Source: an uncultured Muribaculaceae bacterium (lineage in GTDB: Bacteria > Bacteroidota > Bacteroidia > Bacteroidales > Muribaculaceae). Taken from it: 20,246 bases of DNA. Of this stretch, positions 1-7,019 are shown in pieces. The translations under genes and the position numbers were made by a program. The notes below the pieces were generated by a model. It did no database searches. It was not told the origin of the DNA and worked only from the letters and a program-made list of their open reading frames with translations. Numbering within the stretch: the stretch's first letter is position 1; each line of letters opens with the position of its first letter. The stretch lies in contig CAJTXU010000037.1 in NCBI GenBank assembly GCA_910584125.1, forward strand, positions 1 to 20,246, written 5' to 3'.

Positions 1-53
1 TAATAAGATACGCGCGCACGCATAATATAAACATTAAATTTACTTAATCTCTA

Positions 54-144
54 TTACTTATTACTTATTACTTCTTACTTATTACTTATTACTTATTACT
101 TATTACTTCTTACTTATTACTTCTTACTTCTTACTTCTTACTTA
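54..144. repeat. 7-bp tandem repeat, 13 perfect units
   Basis: Thirteen uninterrupted heptamers read TTACTTA or TTACTTC on the plus strand; only the seventh base varies (A A C A A A A C A C C C A). The last unit (138-144) contains the fprA stop codon (142-144). Read with fprA, the units are TAAGTAA and GAAGTAA, so TAA recurs every 7 bases and falls in all three frames within three units. Length change by slippage would therefore alter only the 3' untranslated region. Whether it acts in termination or mRNA stability is unknown. Confidence 0.95.
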
Positions 145-1335
145 TCTCATCGCCTCGGCGACTTTGGCGGCGAGGGCGCGGGCCTCGGCGGCGGAGTCGG
201 CGTCGAGCGTCTGGCGCATCGTCATGCCGGCCACCATCGGCATCTTCATGCGGTCGCAGTATTGCTGGATCTGCGCCAGCACGGCGCCCTTGGCCCAGGT
301 GTAGCCGCCGAACGCGGCGAATACCTTGTCCTGCACCTCGCGCGTCTCCATGGCGTTCATGAACGTCTCGACGGGCGGGAAGAGCCTCATCGAATAGGTC
401 GCGCTGCCCACGATCAGTCCCTTGTAGCGGAACGCGTCGGAGATGATGTCGCTCATCGACGACGTCGAGGCGTTGTGCACGCGAATCGTGCGCACTCCGA
501 GCGCCGAAAGCTCGCGGGCTATCAGTTCGGCGACCTCGGCCGTGTTGCCGTACATCGAGCCGTAGACGATCGTCACGCCAGGCTCGCTGCGGTAGGCCGA
601 GAGCTGGTCGTAGAGCGCGACGACCTCCTTGATACGGTCGTGCCATACCGGGCCGTGGGTCGAGCAGATATAGTCCAGTTCCAGGCCAGACAGCTTGGCG
701 AGAGCGCGCTGCACGAACTTGCCATACTTGCCCACGATGTTCGAATAGTAGCGGTACATCTCCGGCAGGAAGCGGTCGGTGTCCATCTCGCTGTCGATCA
801 CGCCGCCGTTGAGGGCGCCGAACGTGCCGAAGGCGTCGCCCGAGAAGAGCAGGCGCTCCTCGGCCAGATAGGTCATCATCGTCTCGGGCCAGTGGACCAT
901 CGGAGTGAGATGGAACGTCAGCGTCCTGCCCCCCAGATCGATCGTCGAGCCATCCTTGACCTCGACGAAGCGGTCGTCGTCGTCGATGTGGTAGAAGCCC
1001 TTGACCATACCGATGGTCTGCGAGTTGCCGACAATCTTCACGCCCGGATAGGCGCGGACCACCTCAGGAATCGAACCCGAATGGTCCGGCTCCATATGGT
1101 TGATCACCAGATAATCGATGCCACGGCCGGCGGCGATCGTCTCGACATTGTTGAGAAACTCGCGCACCTCGTCGATGCGCACCGTGTCGATCAGCGCGAC
1201 GCTGTCGGCGCCCTTGACTATGTAGGAGTTGTAGCTCACTCCCTGCGGCAGAGGCCACAGACCCTCGAACAGAGACGTCACGCGGTCGTTGACCCCGGCG
1301 TAATATACATCACGTGTGATTTCCTTGATATGCAT
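142..1335 (-). CDS. fprA: FprA-type diiron flavoprotein (A-type flavoprotein, O2/NO reductase)
   Basis: The product is 397 aa with the two domains of cytosolic A-type flavoproteins. Residues 1 to about 250 form a metallo-beta-lactamase fold carrying the diiron ligand set: H80, E82 and D84 in HMEPDHSG, H148 in MVHWPE, D167 in FSGDAFG and H227 in STHGPVWH. Residues from about 254 form a flavodoxin domain whose FMN phosphate loop is SMYGNTAEVAE (260-270). The family reduces O2 to water or NO to N2O using electrons from rubredoxin or a related carrier, which protects anaerobes. No rubredoxin domain is fused. The start at 1335 (MHIKEITRDV) matches the family N-terminus and lies downstream of a -7 box at 1361-1368; a start 13 codons upstream would precede the expected transcript start. 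It is monocistronic and divergent from the DUF486 operon. Confidence 0.93.
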   Translation of the reverse strand: MHIKEITRDVYYAGVNDRVTSLFEGLWPLPQGVSYNSYIVKGADSVALIDTVRIDEVREFLNNVETIAAGRGIDYLVINHMEPDHSGSIPEVVRAYPGVKIVGNSQTIGMVKGFYHIDDDDRFVEVKDGSTIDLGGRTLTFHLTPMVHWPETMMTYLAEERLLFSGDAFGTFGALNGGVIDSEMDTDRFLPEMYRYYSNIVGKYGKFVQRALAKLSGLELDYICSTHGPVWHDRIKEVVALYDQLSAYRSEPGVTIVYGSMYGNTAEVAELIARELSALGVRTIRVHNASTSSMSDIISDAFRYKGLIVGSATYSMRLFPPVETFMNAMETREVQDKVFAAFGGYTWAKGAVLAQIQQYCDRMKMPMVAGMTMRQTLDADSAAEARALAAKVAEAMR

Positions 1336-1360
1336 GTCGGTTAGTTTCAAAATTATTCTG

Positions 1361-1368
1361 CAAATATA
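1361..1368 (-). promoter_or_regulatory. Predicted -7 box of fprA
   Basis: The minus strand reads TATATTTG, a perfect match to the Bacteroidota -7 consensus TAnnTTTG, 25 bp upstream of the chosen fprA ATG. No clean TTTG -33 box lies at the expected spacing. Confidence 0.55.
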
Positions 1369-1424
1369 GTTCATTTCTCCGAAACTACCTTAACGGAAAT
1401 TCCCTTTTTTCGCATAATTTTTTG

Positions 1425-1432
1425 TAATTTTG
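1425..1432 (+). promoter_or_regulatory. Predicted -7 box of the DUF486-GT-Dus operon
   Basis: The plus strand reads TAATTTTG, matching TAnnTTTG, 22 bp before the ATG at 1455. A T-rich stretch lies upstream but I see no exact TTTG -33 box. Together with the fprA box it makes a compact divergent promoter region of about 120 bp. Confidence 0.5.
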
Positions 1433-1454
1433 CACTCAAAACAATTCGACGCCA

Positions 1455-1835
1455 ATGAAAGCAGCAATCATCACCATCCTGCTTCTGATCATATCGAACG
1501 TCTTCATGACCTTCGCCTGGTACGGCCACCTGAAGATGCAGTCGGCGGGGCTGATCAAAAACTGGCCCCTGTATGCCGTCATCCTGCTGTCGTGGGGCAT
1601 AGCCCTGCTGGAATACAGTTTCATGATTCCGGCCAACAGGATAGGCTTCCGTGGTAACGGCGGCCCCTACACGCTGTTCCAGATGAAGGTCATCCAGGAG
1701 GTCGTGTCGCTGACGGTCTTCACCGTGATCGCCGTCCTGATCTTCCAGGGCGAGAAACTCCACTGGAACCATATCGCCGCGTTCCTCTGCCTGCTGGGCG
1801 CCGTGGCGCTGGTGTTCATCCCGACCGAGAGCTGA
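1455..1835 (+). CDS. DMT-family small membrane protein (DUF486)
   Basis: The 126-aa protein is almost entirely membrane-embedded, with four hydrophobic segments at about residues 3-22, 38-57, 76-99 and 105-122. The segment FMTFAWYGHLK after the first helix is characteristic of DUF486, a small branch of the drug/metabolite transporter superfamily with no established substrate. It is the first gene of a three-gene operon; the glycosyltransferase ATG begins one base after its stop codon. I recognise the family but cannot assign a transported compound. Its place with a membrane glycosyltransferase could hint at handling a lipid-linked sugar or precursor, but that is speculation. Confidence 0.85.
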   Translation: MKAAIITILLLIISNVFMTFAWYGHLKMQSAGLIKNWPLYAVILLSWGIALLEYSFMIPANRIGFRGNGGPYTLFQMKVIQEVVSLTVFTVIAVLIFQGEKLHWNHIAAFLCLLGAVALVFIPTES

Positions 1836-1836
1836 G

Positions 1837-3132
1837 ATGGCCGGGAGTCTGCGGAGAGTCCTGTCGAGAGTTCTGACCGCACGTGGTCTGCGGGTGTTCA
1901 TGTGGGCCGCCGTGGCGGTCTGGCTCGCCGTGCAGCTGATCGTGATAGCAGACGTCGCCGATATCCCGCAGATATCCGACGCCCGAGTCTACCAGCGGCT
2001 CGCCGAAGACTGCGCCGACCGCGGCGTGTGGTATCCGACGCGCGCCCACATCGAGAATATCCTCGGCCATACCGACTATCCACCTTACCTGTGCTACCCG
2101 GGTCTGATCAACCTCATGGCGCTGGTGATCAGGCTCACCGGCACGTACAAGACGATGTTCTGGGTCAACATGGCCTTCAACTGTCTCGTCGCCGCGGGCA
2201 TATGGCGCGTGGGGAGGCGTCTCGCCGGCGTGTCGGCCGCCAGACTCTGCGTCGCGGCCTACTGCCTGATGCCCTATGCGAGCCTCATGGTGGGGGAGAC
2301 GATGTCGGAGTTTCCGTGCATGGGGCTCGTGATGCTGTCGCTGATGCTGACGCGGCGCGGAGCCGGCTGGCTCGCCGCCGCCGCCGTCGTGATGATGCTG
2401 GCTCAGTACGTCCGCACCGTGGCCCTCTTCTTCGCCTTGGGGGCCGTGGTCTACATGCTGACCGAGGGCTATGGCTGGAAGCGCGTCTGCGTCTACGTCG
2501 CCTCGTTCGCATTGGCCGGGGCGGCGTTGGGCGCCGTCAACCTTCGGCTGTCGGGCCATGTGTCGTTCACCTCGACAACACTCGGCGTCAACATGCGCGA
2601 CGGCTGCGTCACCCCGCACGTCGCCGACATGGCGGCCAACGACTCGATGATAATAGCCGAATGCACGGGGCTCGACGTCTTCCAGATAGACTCCATCCAG
2701 CGGCGCTGGACGCTCGCGTGGATCGCGCGCAATCCGGGGCGGTTCGCACTCGACGCCGGACCCAAGCTGGCCGCGCAGCTCGGCAGCGACAGCCACATGG
2801 TTCTCGGACGTGGCGGCTACATGCCACTTGACGAGGAGAAGCCCTTGCAAAAGGGGTTGATTGTCTTCTGGCTCTGGTATCCAAAGGTCTACAACGCTGT
2901 CCTTCTCGCGGCGATGGCGGCAGGGATATGGATCAGGCGCCGGAGACTCGCCGGACCTGACGGGGCGGTGCTGCTCCCCTTCGTCTGCGGCCTCGCGCTG
3001 GCCGTGCTGACGAAAGCCGAGGTGAGATACAATCTACCGTACACCCCGTGCATGATTTACTTCGCGTCGCTGGCCGCGCTCGCCCTGCTGCGCCGCCTGC
3101 GGCCGAAACCACAATCTAAAACAACTGACTGA
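1837..3132 (+). CDS. Integral membrane GT-C glycosyltransferase (GT39/ArnT-like)
   Basis: The 431-aa protein has an N-terminal membrane helix at about 20-40, a large first periplasmic loop and many further helices. The loop begins with SDARVYQRLA, whose D48 sits where GT-C enzymes place the first-loop catalytic acidic residue. A second acidic motif, GETMSEFP (153-160), follows about the fourth helix. Enzymes of this fold move sugars from polyprenyl-phosphate carriers to lipids, glycans or proteins on the outer face of the inner membrane. Donor and acceptor cannot be read from the sequence. The ATG lies one base after the DUF486 stop, which suggests translational coupling. A later in-frame Met (about residue 22) is possible but would remove the basic leader before the first helix. 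Confidence 0.72.
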   Translation: MAGSLRRVLSRVLTARGLRVFMWAAVAVWLAVQLIVIADVADIPQISDARVYQRLAEDCADRGVWYPTRAHIENILGHTDYPPYLCYPGLINLMALVIRLTGTYKTMFWVNMAFNCLVAAGIWRVGRRLAGVSAARLCVAAYCLMPYASLMVGETMSEFPCMGLVMLSLMLTRRGAGWLAAAAVVMMLAQYVRTVALFFALGAVVYMLTEGYGWKRVCVYVASFALAGAALGAVNLRLSGHVSFTSTTLGVNMRDGCVTPHVADMAANDSMIIAECTGLDVFQIDSIQRRWTLAWIARNPGRFALDAGPKLAAQLGSDSHMVLGRGGYMPLDEEKPLQKGLIVFWLWYPKVYNAVLLAAMAAGIWIRRRRLAGPDGAVLLPFVCGLALAVLTKAEVRYNLPYTPCMIYFASLAALALLRRLRPKPQSKTTD

Positions 3133-3133
3133 C

Positions 3134-4051
3134 ATGATATACATAGCGCCCGTGCAAGGGCATACCGACGCCGCCTGGCGGCATTTCCACCACGCCGTCT
3201 ATGGCGGCGACAACCGTTATTTCACGCCGTTCATGCGCTGCGAGCATGGCGAGACGCGCCGGCAGGACATGCGCGACTACCTCTCGCCGCTCAACGACGG
3301 CATCGACCTGGAGCCGCAGGTGATATTCCGCGACATGGCCGAGCTCGACGTGCTGCTCGGTCGCCTTGAGGCAGAGGGGGCGCGTGCCGTCAACCTCAAT
3401 ATGGGGTGCCCGTTCCCGCTGCAGACCGGCAAGGGCCGCGGCGCGGGCTTCATCCGCAACGCGGCCGAGGCTTCACGCCTGCCCGAAACTCTCGCCGCCC
3501 ATCCCGGACCGGCCTATTCGGTCAAGATGCGCCTCGGATTCGAGAGCCCCGACGAATGGCGCGGTGTGATCGACATACTCAACTCGCTTGAACTGACCAA
3601 CATCTACCTCCATCCGCGCGTCGCACGCCAGCAATATGGCGGCGAACTGCACCTCGACGAGTTCGCCGCGTTCGTTGAGGCGAGCCGCAATCCGGTGGTG
3701 TTCAACGGCGACATCCGCACGCCCGGCGACATCGCGGAGGCCGGACGCCGTTTTCCGGGCATAACCGGGGTGATGACCGCCCGGGGAGTGCTCGGCCGCC
3801 CCTCGCTGGCGGCGGAGAGCGTCGACGGGGAGGAGTGGGCGCGTGAAAAGCGCATCGTGAAGATGATGGAGTTCCACCGCGCGCTGCTCGGGCATTACGA
3901 GGAGACGCTATGCGGCGACGCCCAGGTGCTGGCCAAGATCAAGCCCTTCTGGGAATATGCCGAGGACGAGATCGGGCGCAAGGCCTGGAAAGCCATCCGC
4001 AAGGCCTCTAACATGGCCCGGTATCACTCGGCGGTGGCGATGGTAGAGTAG
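3134..4051 (+). CDS. tRNA-dihydrouridine synthase family protein
   Basis: The 305-aa protein is an FMN-dependent TIM-barrel enzyme that reduces uridines in tRNA D-loops using NADPH. The N-terminus MIYIAPVQGHTDAAWR corresponds to the family's APMxGxTD start. NLNMGCPF carries the catalytic cysteine C92. K131 in SVKMRLGF and H160 in YLHPR fit the flavin and uracil-contacting positions, and NGDI (191-194) and MTARGVLGRPSL (214-225) fit the FMN phosphate-binding end of the barrel. It is nearer to DusC-like or short bacterial Dus proteins than to a full DusB, but the exact subfamily and target uridine are uncertain. It ends the operon, starting one base after the upstream stop. Its presence with two membrane-protein genes looks like shared transcription rather than a shared pathway. 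Confidence 0.9.
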   Translation: MIYIAPVQGHTDAAWRHFHHAVYGGDNRYFTPFMRCEHGETRRQDMRDYLSPLNDGIDLEPQVIFRDMAELDVLLGRLEAEGARAVNLNMGCPFPLQTGKGRGAGFIRNAAEASRLPETLAAHPGPAYSVKMRLGFESPDEWRGVIDILNSLELTNIYLHPRVARQQYGGELHLDEFAAFVEASRNPVVFNGDIRTPGDIAEAGRRFPGITGVMTARGVLGRPSLAAESVDGEEWAREKRIVKMMEFHRALLGHYEETLCGDAQVLAKIKPFWEYAEDEIGRKAWKAIRKASNMARYHSAVAMVE

Positions 4052-4058
4052 CGCCGAA

Positions 4059-4091
4059 TGAAAGCCGCAGGCTTTCACCACGCGACCTGAG
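4059..4091. repeat. Intergenic hairpin element with CGACCTGAG tail, copy A
   Basis: A perfect hairpin with arms TGAAAGCC (4059-4066) and GGCTTTCA (4070-4077) and loop GCA lies 8 bases after the dus stop codon. CGACCTGAG follows at 4083-4091. The same tail follows a different hairpin at 6899-6932. It lies in the gap between the dus and acyltransferase genes, which converge, and may terminate both, though it has no T-tract. Confidence 0.6.
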
Positions 4092-4108
4092 CCGGGACGG
4101 TGGGAGGC

Positions 4109-5221
4109 TTATCTTGTGGTACGGGAGAGGGCGGTGCGGAGGCGCGGGGCCGCGTGGCGGCGCCAGAGCCACAGCACGCCCAGCGGGATGCCGACCCCGG
4201 CCACCGTGTAGAGCAACCAGAAGAGGTCTTCGTGGTTGTTGTAGTGGATCACCATGTGGCAGCCGATCTGCGCCGGGTCGAGGCCGTACCACCATATCTT
4301 GACAAGACTCACGGCCTTCATCGAGATGATGTGGAACACGAAGACATAGAGCGTGTTCTCGCCGATATGGGTGAGGCAGCGCGCCGCCATGCCCCCGGCC
4401 GAGTCGATCAGCGTCGCGACGTGTTTGGTGAGCAGGAATCCGGCCACGCCCGTGAGCGGCAGCGTGAGCAGGTCGCGCAGCTGTCCGTTGTTGTTCATGC
4501 CGCACCAGTGCCGCCATGCGCCGACGCACATCACGCCGAGACAGAGCGCGCTGAGCCAAAAGCGGTTGCCGATGCGAGCCTCAAGATGCCGGTAGATGAC
4601 TCCGACACCGAAGAAGAACATGCCCCACACCTCGCGCAGGCCGCCGTTGGGTATCGTGCCGATCTTGAAGCCGAACCCGAGGCGGTAGGCGTTGAAGGCC
4701 AGGGCGACGGCGCACACCGCTACGACCCCCTGCAGCGGCGACAGACGCGTGCCTCGGTCCACGAGCCGGTAGAGCGCCAGAAAGAGGATGCTCGCCACGA
4801 GCAGCCCCCTGAAAAACCAGAAGGCCCCGGCCATGAACTCGTCGTAGCCGCTCATCGAGGTCACGATCATCATGAGCCGCTGGAAGAACTCGCGCACGCT
4901 GTAGGGATGCGTAACGCCTCCGGTCCAGTTGCCGTATCGCTCGTTGAGCAGGCCGATCTCGAACCAGACGTTGTGGAGCAGCAGAAACAGCACGCTCCAT
5001 TTCAGAAAGGGGAGATAGAGACCCTTGAACCGCCGGGCGCAGAACGACCAGGGGTCGTCGAGATACCTGCGGCTGAAGAAATAACCCGCCGTGATGAAAA
5101 AGAGCGGCATATGGAAGATGTAGATGAAGTTCGAGATCAGCGTCGGGGGTTCGGCATGTCCGGCCACCATCAGGATGATGGCGATGCCCTTGCAGATCGA
5201 TATCACGTTGTTTCGTGTCAT
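4109..5221 (-). CDS. Membrane acyltransferase (acyltransferase_3 family)
   Basis: The 370-aa protein is a multi-pass inner-membrane protein with about ten hydrophobic segments. The N-terminus MTRNNVISICKGIAIILMV followed by AGHAEPP matches the acyltransferase_3 hallmark, an [R/K]-G pair (K11, G12) in the first helix with a conserved histidine (H22) about ten residues later. HMPLFFITAGYFFSRR is the typical second segment. These enzymes O-acetylate or O-succinylate sugars of surface polysaccharides, LPS or peptidoglycan using acyl-CoA. The substrate cannot be inferred. The start at 5221 matches the family; a longer open frame to 5317 adds a non-hydrophobic stretch with no family resemblance and was not used. 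A near-consensus TATTTTTTG lies at 5292-5300 on the minus strand, one base longer than the -7 consensus. The gene stands alone and converges on the dus operon. Confidence 0.87.
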   Translation of the reverse strand: MTRNNVISICKGIAIILMVAGHAEPPTLISNFIYIFHMPLFFITAGYFFSRRYLDDPWSFCARRFKGLYLPFLKWSVLFLLLHNVWFEIGLLNERYGNWTGGVTHPYSVREFFQRLMMIVTSMSGYDEFMAGAFWFFRGLLVASILFLALYRLVDRGTRLSPLQGVVAVCAVALAFNAYRLGFGFKIGTIPNGGLREVWGMFFFGVGVIYRHLEARIGNRFWLSALCLGVMCVGAWRHWCGMNNNGQLRDLLTLPLTGVAGFLLTKHVATLIDSAGGMAARCLTHIGENTLYVFVFHIISMKAVSLVKIWWYGLDPAQIGCHMVIHYNNHEDLFWLLYTVAGVGIPLGVLWLWRRHAAPRLRTALSRTTR

Positions 5222-5516
5222 GTCGGTTGTGGATGAAGTGTCGCCCGGCAATCCGTAAATCGGTGCCGGCTGGAAACGGAACGCTAAATTACAAAAAATA
5301 GTCCGGATTTCAGACATATCATCGCTGAAAGTGGAATTTTAATTGAAACTTAAATTGAAAACTAATGTTTAATAAGGTGTGGACGCAACGCGTCCGTAAT
5401 GAGAATGATTCCCAGATTGATAAACAATAGACATTAGATCATTTAAATTTTGTATGTACGCGCATACGCACGCACGATAACAAAATCTTTTATTTGAACT
5501 CTAATATTTGCTGAAT
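5222..5516. other. Divergent intergenic region, acyltransferase to porin
   Basis: This AT-rich 295-bp region must hold the promoters of the acyltransferase and the porin. Near-consensus -7 boxes are TATTTTTTG (minus, 5292-5300) and TTTATTTG (plus, 5489-5496); neither is perfect. It contains an alternating purine-pyrimidine tract (5451-5476), described separately. I see no small gene in it. Confidence 0.5.
5451..5476. other. 26-bp alternating purine-pyrimidine tract
   Basis: Starting TGTATGTACGCGCATACG and continuing CACGCACG (5451-5476), every base alternates pyrimidine and purine without a break, a composition prone to Z-DNA under negative supercoiling. It ends 40 bp upstream of the porin ATG. 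A shorter tract of the same composition lies at 8-24 near the left edge. Confidence 0.8.
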
Positions 5517-6893
5517 ATGAAAAACATACACATCGCATTGGCTTTGCCGGCCGTCGTGGCGTTGGTTCCGTCGCTGGCGGCCGCGCAGGACATCCCCGAA
5601 AAGGAGGATGCCGGCGACAACAGGATCACGTTTGTGAAGACAAGCCGTGACACCACCGTCTACAACATCCTGGAGAAAGACCGCTCGAAGAACGTCAACG
5701 AGATCGCCGTGCCCCACTTCGCGATCCACACGGCCAACAACAACTTCGTGATGACCATCGGCGCGCAGATCAACCCGATCATCGGCGTCGACATGGGCAA
5801 CAACCTCTATCGCCAGGACGGCGCCGGCATCAACTTCGTGCCGAGCCAGATTCCCGTGCCCTCCGTGCCAGGCCAAAGGTCTGACTTCTTCATCAACGCC
5901 CTCAACGCCTGCGTCGACCTGCAGGTGGTGGGATTCGGCGGGACGGAGAACCAGATCACCGGCTACATCAAGTTTGCCACCGACGGCAACGGCAAATCGA
6001 TCGGCCTCAGCAAGGCCTATGTGACATGGCGCGGACTGACGGCGGGTCTGAAGCATTCTCTGTTCCAGGACGAGGAGGTGATCCCGCCCACCATCGACCC
6101 GCAGGGGCCCAACGGACTCGTGAGCACGTCGGTCAACGAGATCGGCTACGTGTCGCCTTCGTTCCGGGGGTTCTCGTTCGGCGTCGGTCTCGACATGCCG
6201 AGCTACTACTCCTCGACAGGCCACTACTGGGGCCAGGACTACAAGACGTGGAACGGCCGCAATATCGATGGCGAGGTAGTGGTAGACCCCGACTTCTACA
6301 GCTTCAAGGTGCCCGACGTGCCGATGTTCGTGCAGATGAAAGGCAGCGACGTGTGGCGTGTTAAGCTCGCGGGCATAGTGCGGCCCATGCTCTACCGTGA
6401 CGCTCTGGCCGGCAAGCGGCGCGCGTCGGTGGGCTGGGGCCTCTCGCTGAGCGGCAACATCAAGCCCGTCGAGCCGCTGACGTTCTATCTGCAGGCCACC
6501 TACGGCAAAGGCATAGGCGCCTACATCCAGGACCTCGCCGGAATGCCGATATCGTATGTGCCCAAAGACTCGCACCCCGGCCACATGACTCCGACCCCGA
6601 TGATGGGCTGGGTGGCCGGCATGACCTACGACATCAGTCCGAAATGGCAGTTCAACGTCATGGCCTCGCAGGCGAGGGTATGGCACGTGTCGCGCTATGC
6701 CGAGCACGCGGCTGTCGAGGACAGCAACGTCAACAATTACAAATACGCCTATTACGGCGCGGCCAACGTGTTCTACAACATCTCGTCATATCTCCAGTTG
6801 GGACTCGAATATGACTACGGCTTCCGCAAGAGCTGGGACCACGGCAGCGGGCATGACAACCGGCTGCAGTTTCAGGTGATGTTCGCGCTATGA
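5517..6893 (+). CDS. Outer-membrane porin, DcaP-like
   Basis: The 458-aa protein starts with a signal peptide (MKNIHIALALPAVVALVP then SLAAAQ, cleavage near residue 22-24). A short polar linker follows, then a region rich in alternating aromatic and polar residues typical of a beta-barrel, ending LQFQVMFAL as an outer-membrane C-terminus. The stretch HSLFQDEEVIPPTIDPQGPN resembles the signature in DcaP-family trimeric porins, where a P-x-T-I-D-x-x-G-P segment follows a GxxxSxF-type strand. It probably allows diffusion of small, perhaps acidic, solutes; the substrate is not readable. The ATG at 5517 was chosen over an in-frame TTG three codons upstream because it begins the signal peptide directly. 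It is monocistronic, with a hairpin element, a small tandem repeat and a strong terminator downstream. Confidence 0.75.
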   Translation: MKNIHIALALPAVVALVPSLAAAQDIPEKEDAGDNRITFVKTSRDTTVYNILEKDRSKNVNEIAVPHFAIHTANNNFVMTIGAQINPIIGVDMGNNLYRQDGAGINFVPSQIPVPSVPGQRSDFFINALNACVDLQVVGFGGTENQITGYIKFATDGNGKSIGLSKAYVTWRGLTAGLKHSLFQDEEVIPPTIDPQGPNGLVSTSVNEIGYVSPSFRGFSFGVGLDMPSYYSSTGHYWGQDYKTWNGRNIDGEVVVDPDFYSFKVPDVPMFVQMKGSDVWRVKLAGIVRPMLYRDALAGKRRASVGWGLSLSGNIKPVEPLTFYLQATYGKGIGAYIQDLAGMPISYVPKDSHPGHMTPTPMMGWVAGMTYDISPKWQFNVMASQARVWHVSRYAEHAAVEDSNVNNYKYAYYGAANVFYNISSYLQLGLEYDYGFRKSWDHGSGHDNRLQFQVMFAL

Positions 6894-6898
6894 CGCGA

Positions 6899-6932
6899 AG
6901 CGGCTGCGATGCAGCCGCTCACCCGACCTGAG
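6899..6932. repeat. Intergenic hairpin element with CGACCTGAG tail, copy B
   Basis: A perfect 9-bp hairpin (AGCGGCTGC at 6899-6907, loop GAT, GCAGCCGCT at 6911-6919) begins 5 bases after the porin stop. CGACCTGAG follows at 6924-6932, four bases past the stem. The order hairpin, short CA/CC-rich spacer, CGACCTGAG matches copy A at 4059-4091, although the stem sequences differ. Confidence 0.6.
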
Positions 6933-6936
6933 AGGC

Positions 6937-6963
6937 TAAGGTCTCTAAGGTCTCTAAGGTCTT
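6937..6963. repeat. 9-bp tandem repeat, 3 units
   Basis: Two perfect TAAGGTCTC units and one TAAGGTCTT unit lie head to tail between the hairpin element and the terminator, in the untranslated region after the porin gene. Confidence 0.9.
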
Positions 6964-6969
6964 AATTAA

Positions 6970-6998
6970 AAAGGGGCTGCCATGACGGCAGCCCCTTT
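6970..6998. terminator. Bidirectional intrinsic terminator, porin / alpha-glucan phosphorylase
   Basis: A 12-bp perfect stem (AAAGGGGCTGCC at 6970-6981, GGCAGCCCCTTT at 6987-6998) with loop ATGAC is flanked by A residues on the left and T residues on the right. This gives a U-tailed hairpin in both directions. It lies between the convergent porin and alpha-glucan phosphorylase genes, 21 bp beyond the phosphorylase stop codon. Confidence 0.93.
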
Positions 6999-7019
6999 CT
7001 GATGATTGTCTTGCGGGGA

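Noticed and set aside
54..144. CRISPR-like array at the left edge
   Set aside because: Units are 7 bp and contiguous without spacers, so this is a simple tandem repeat.
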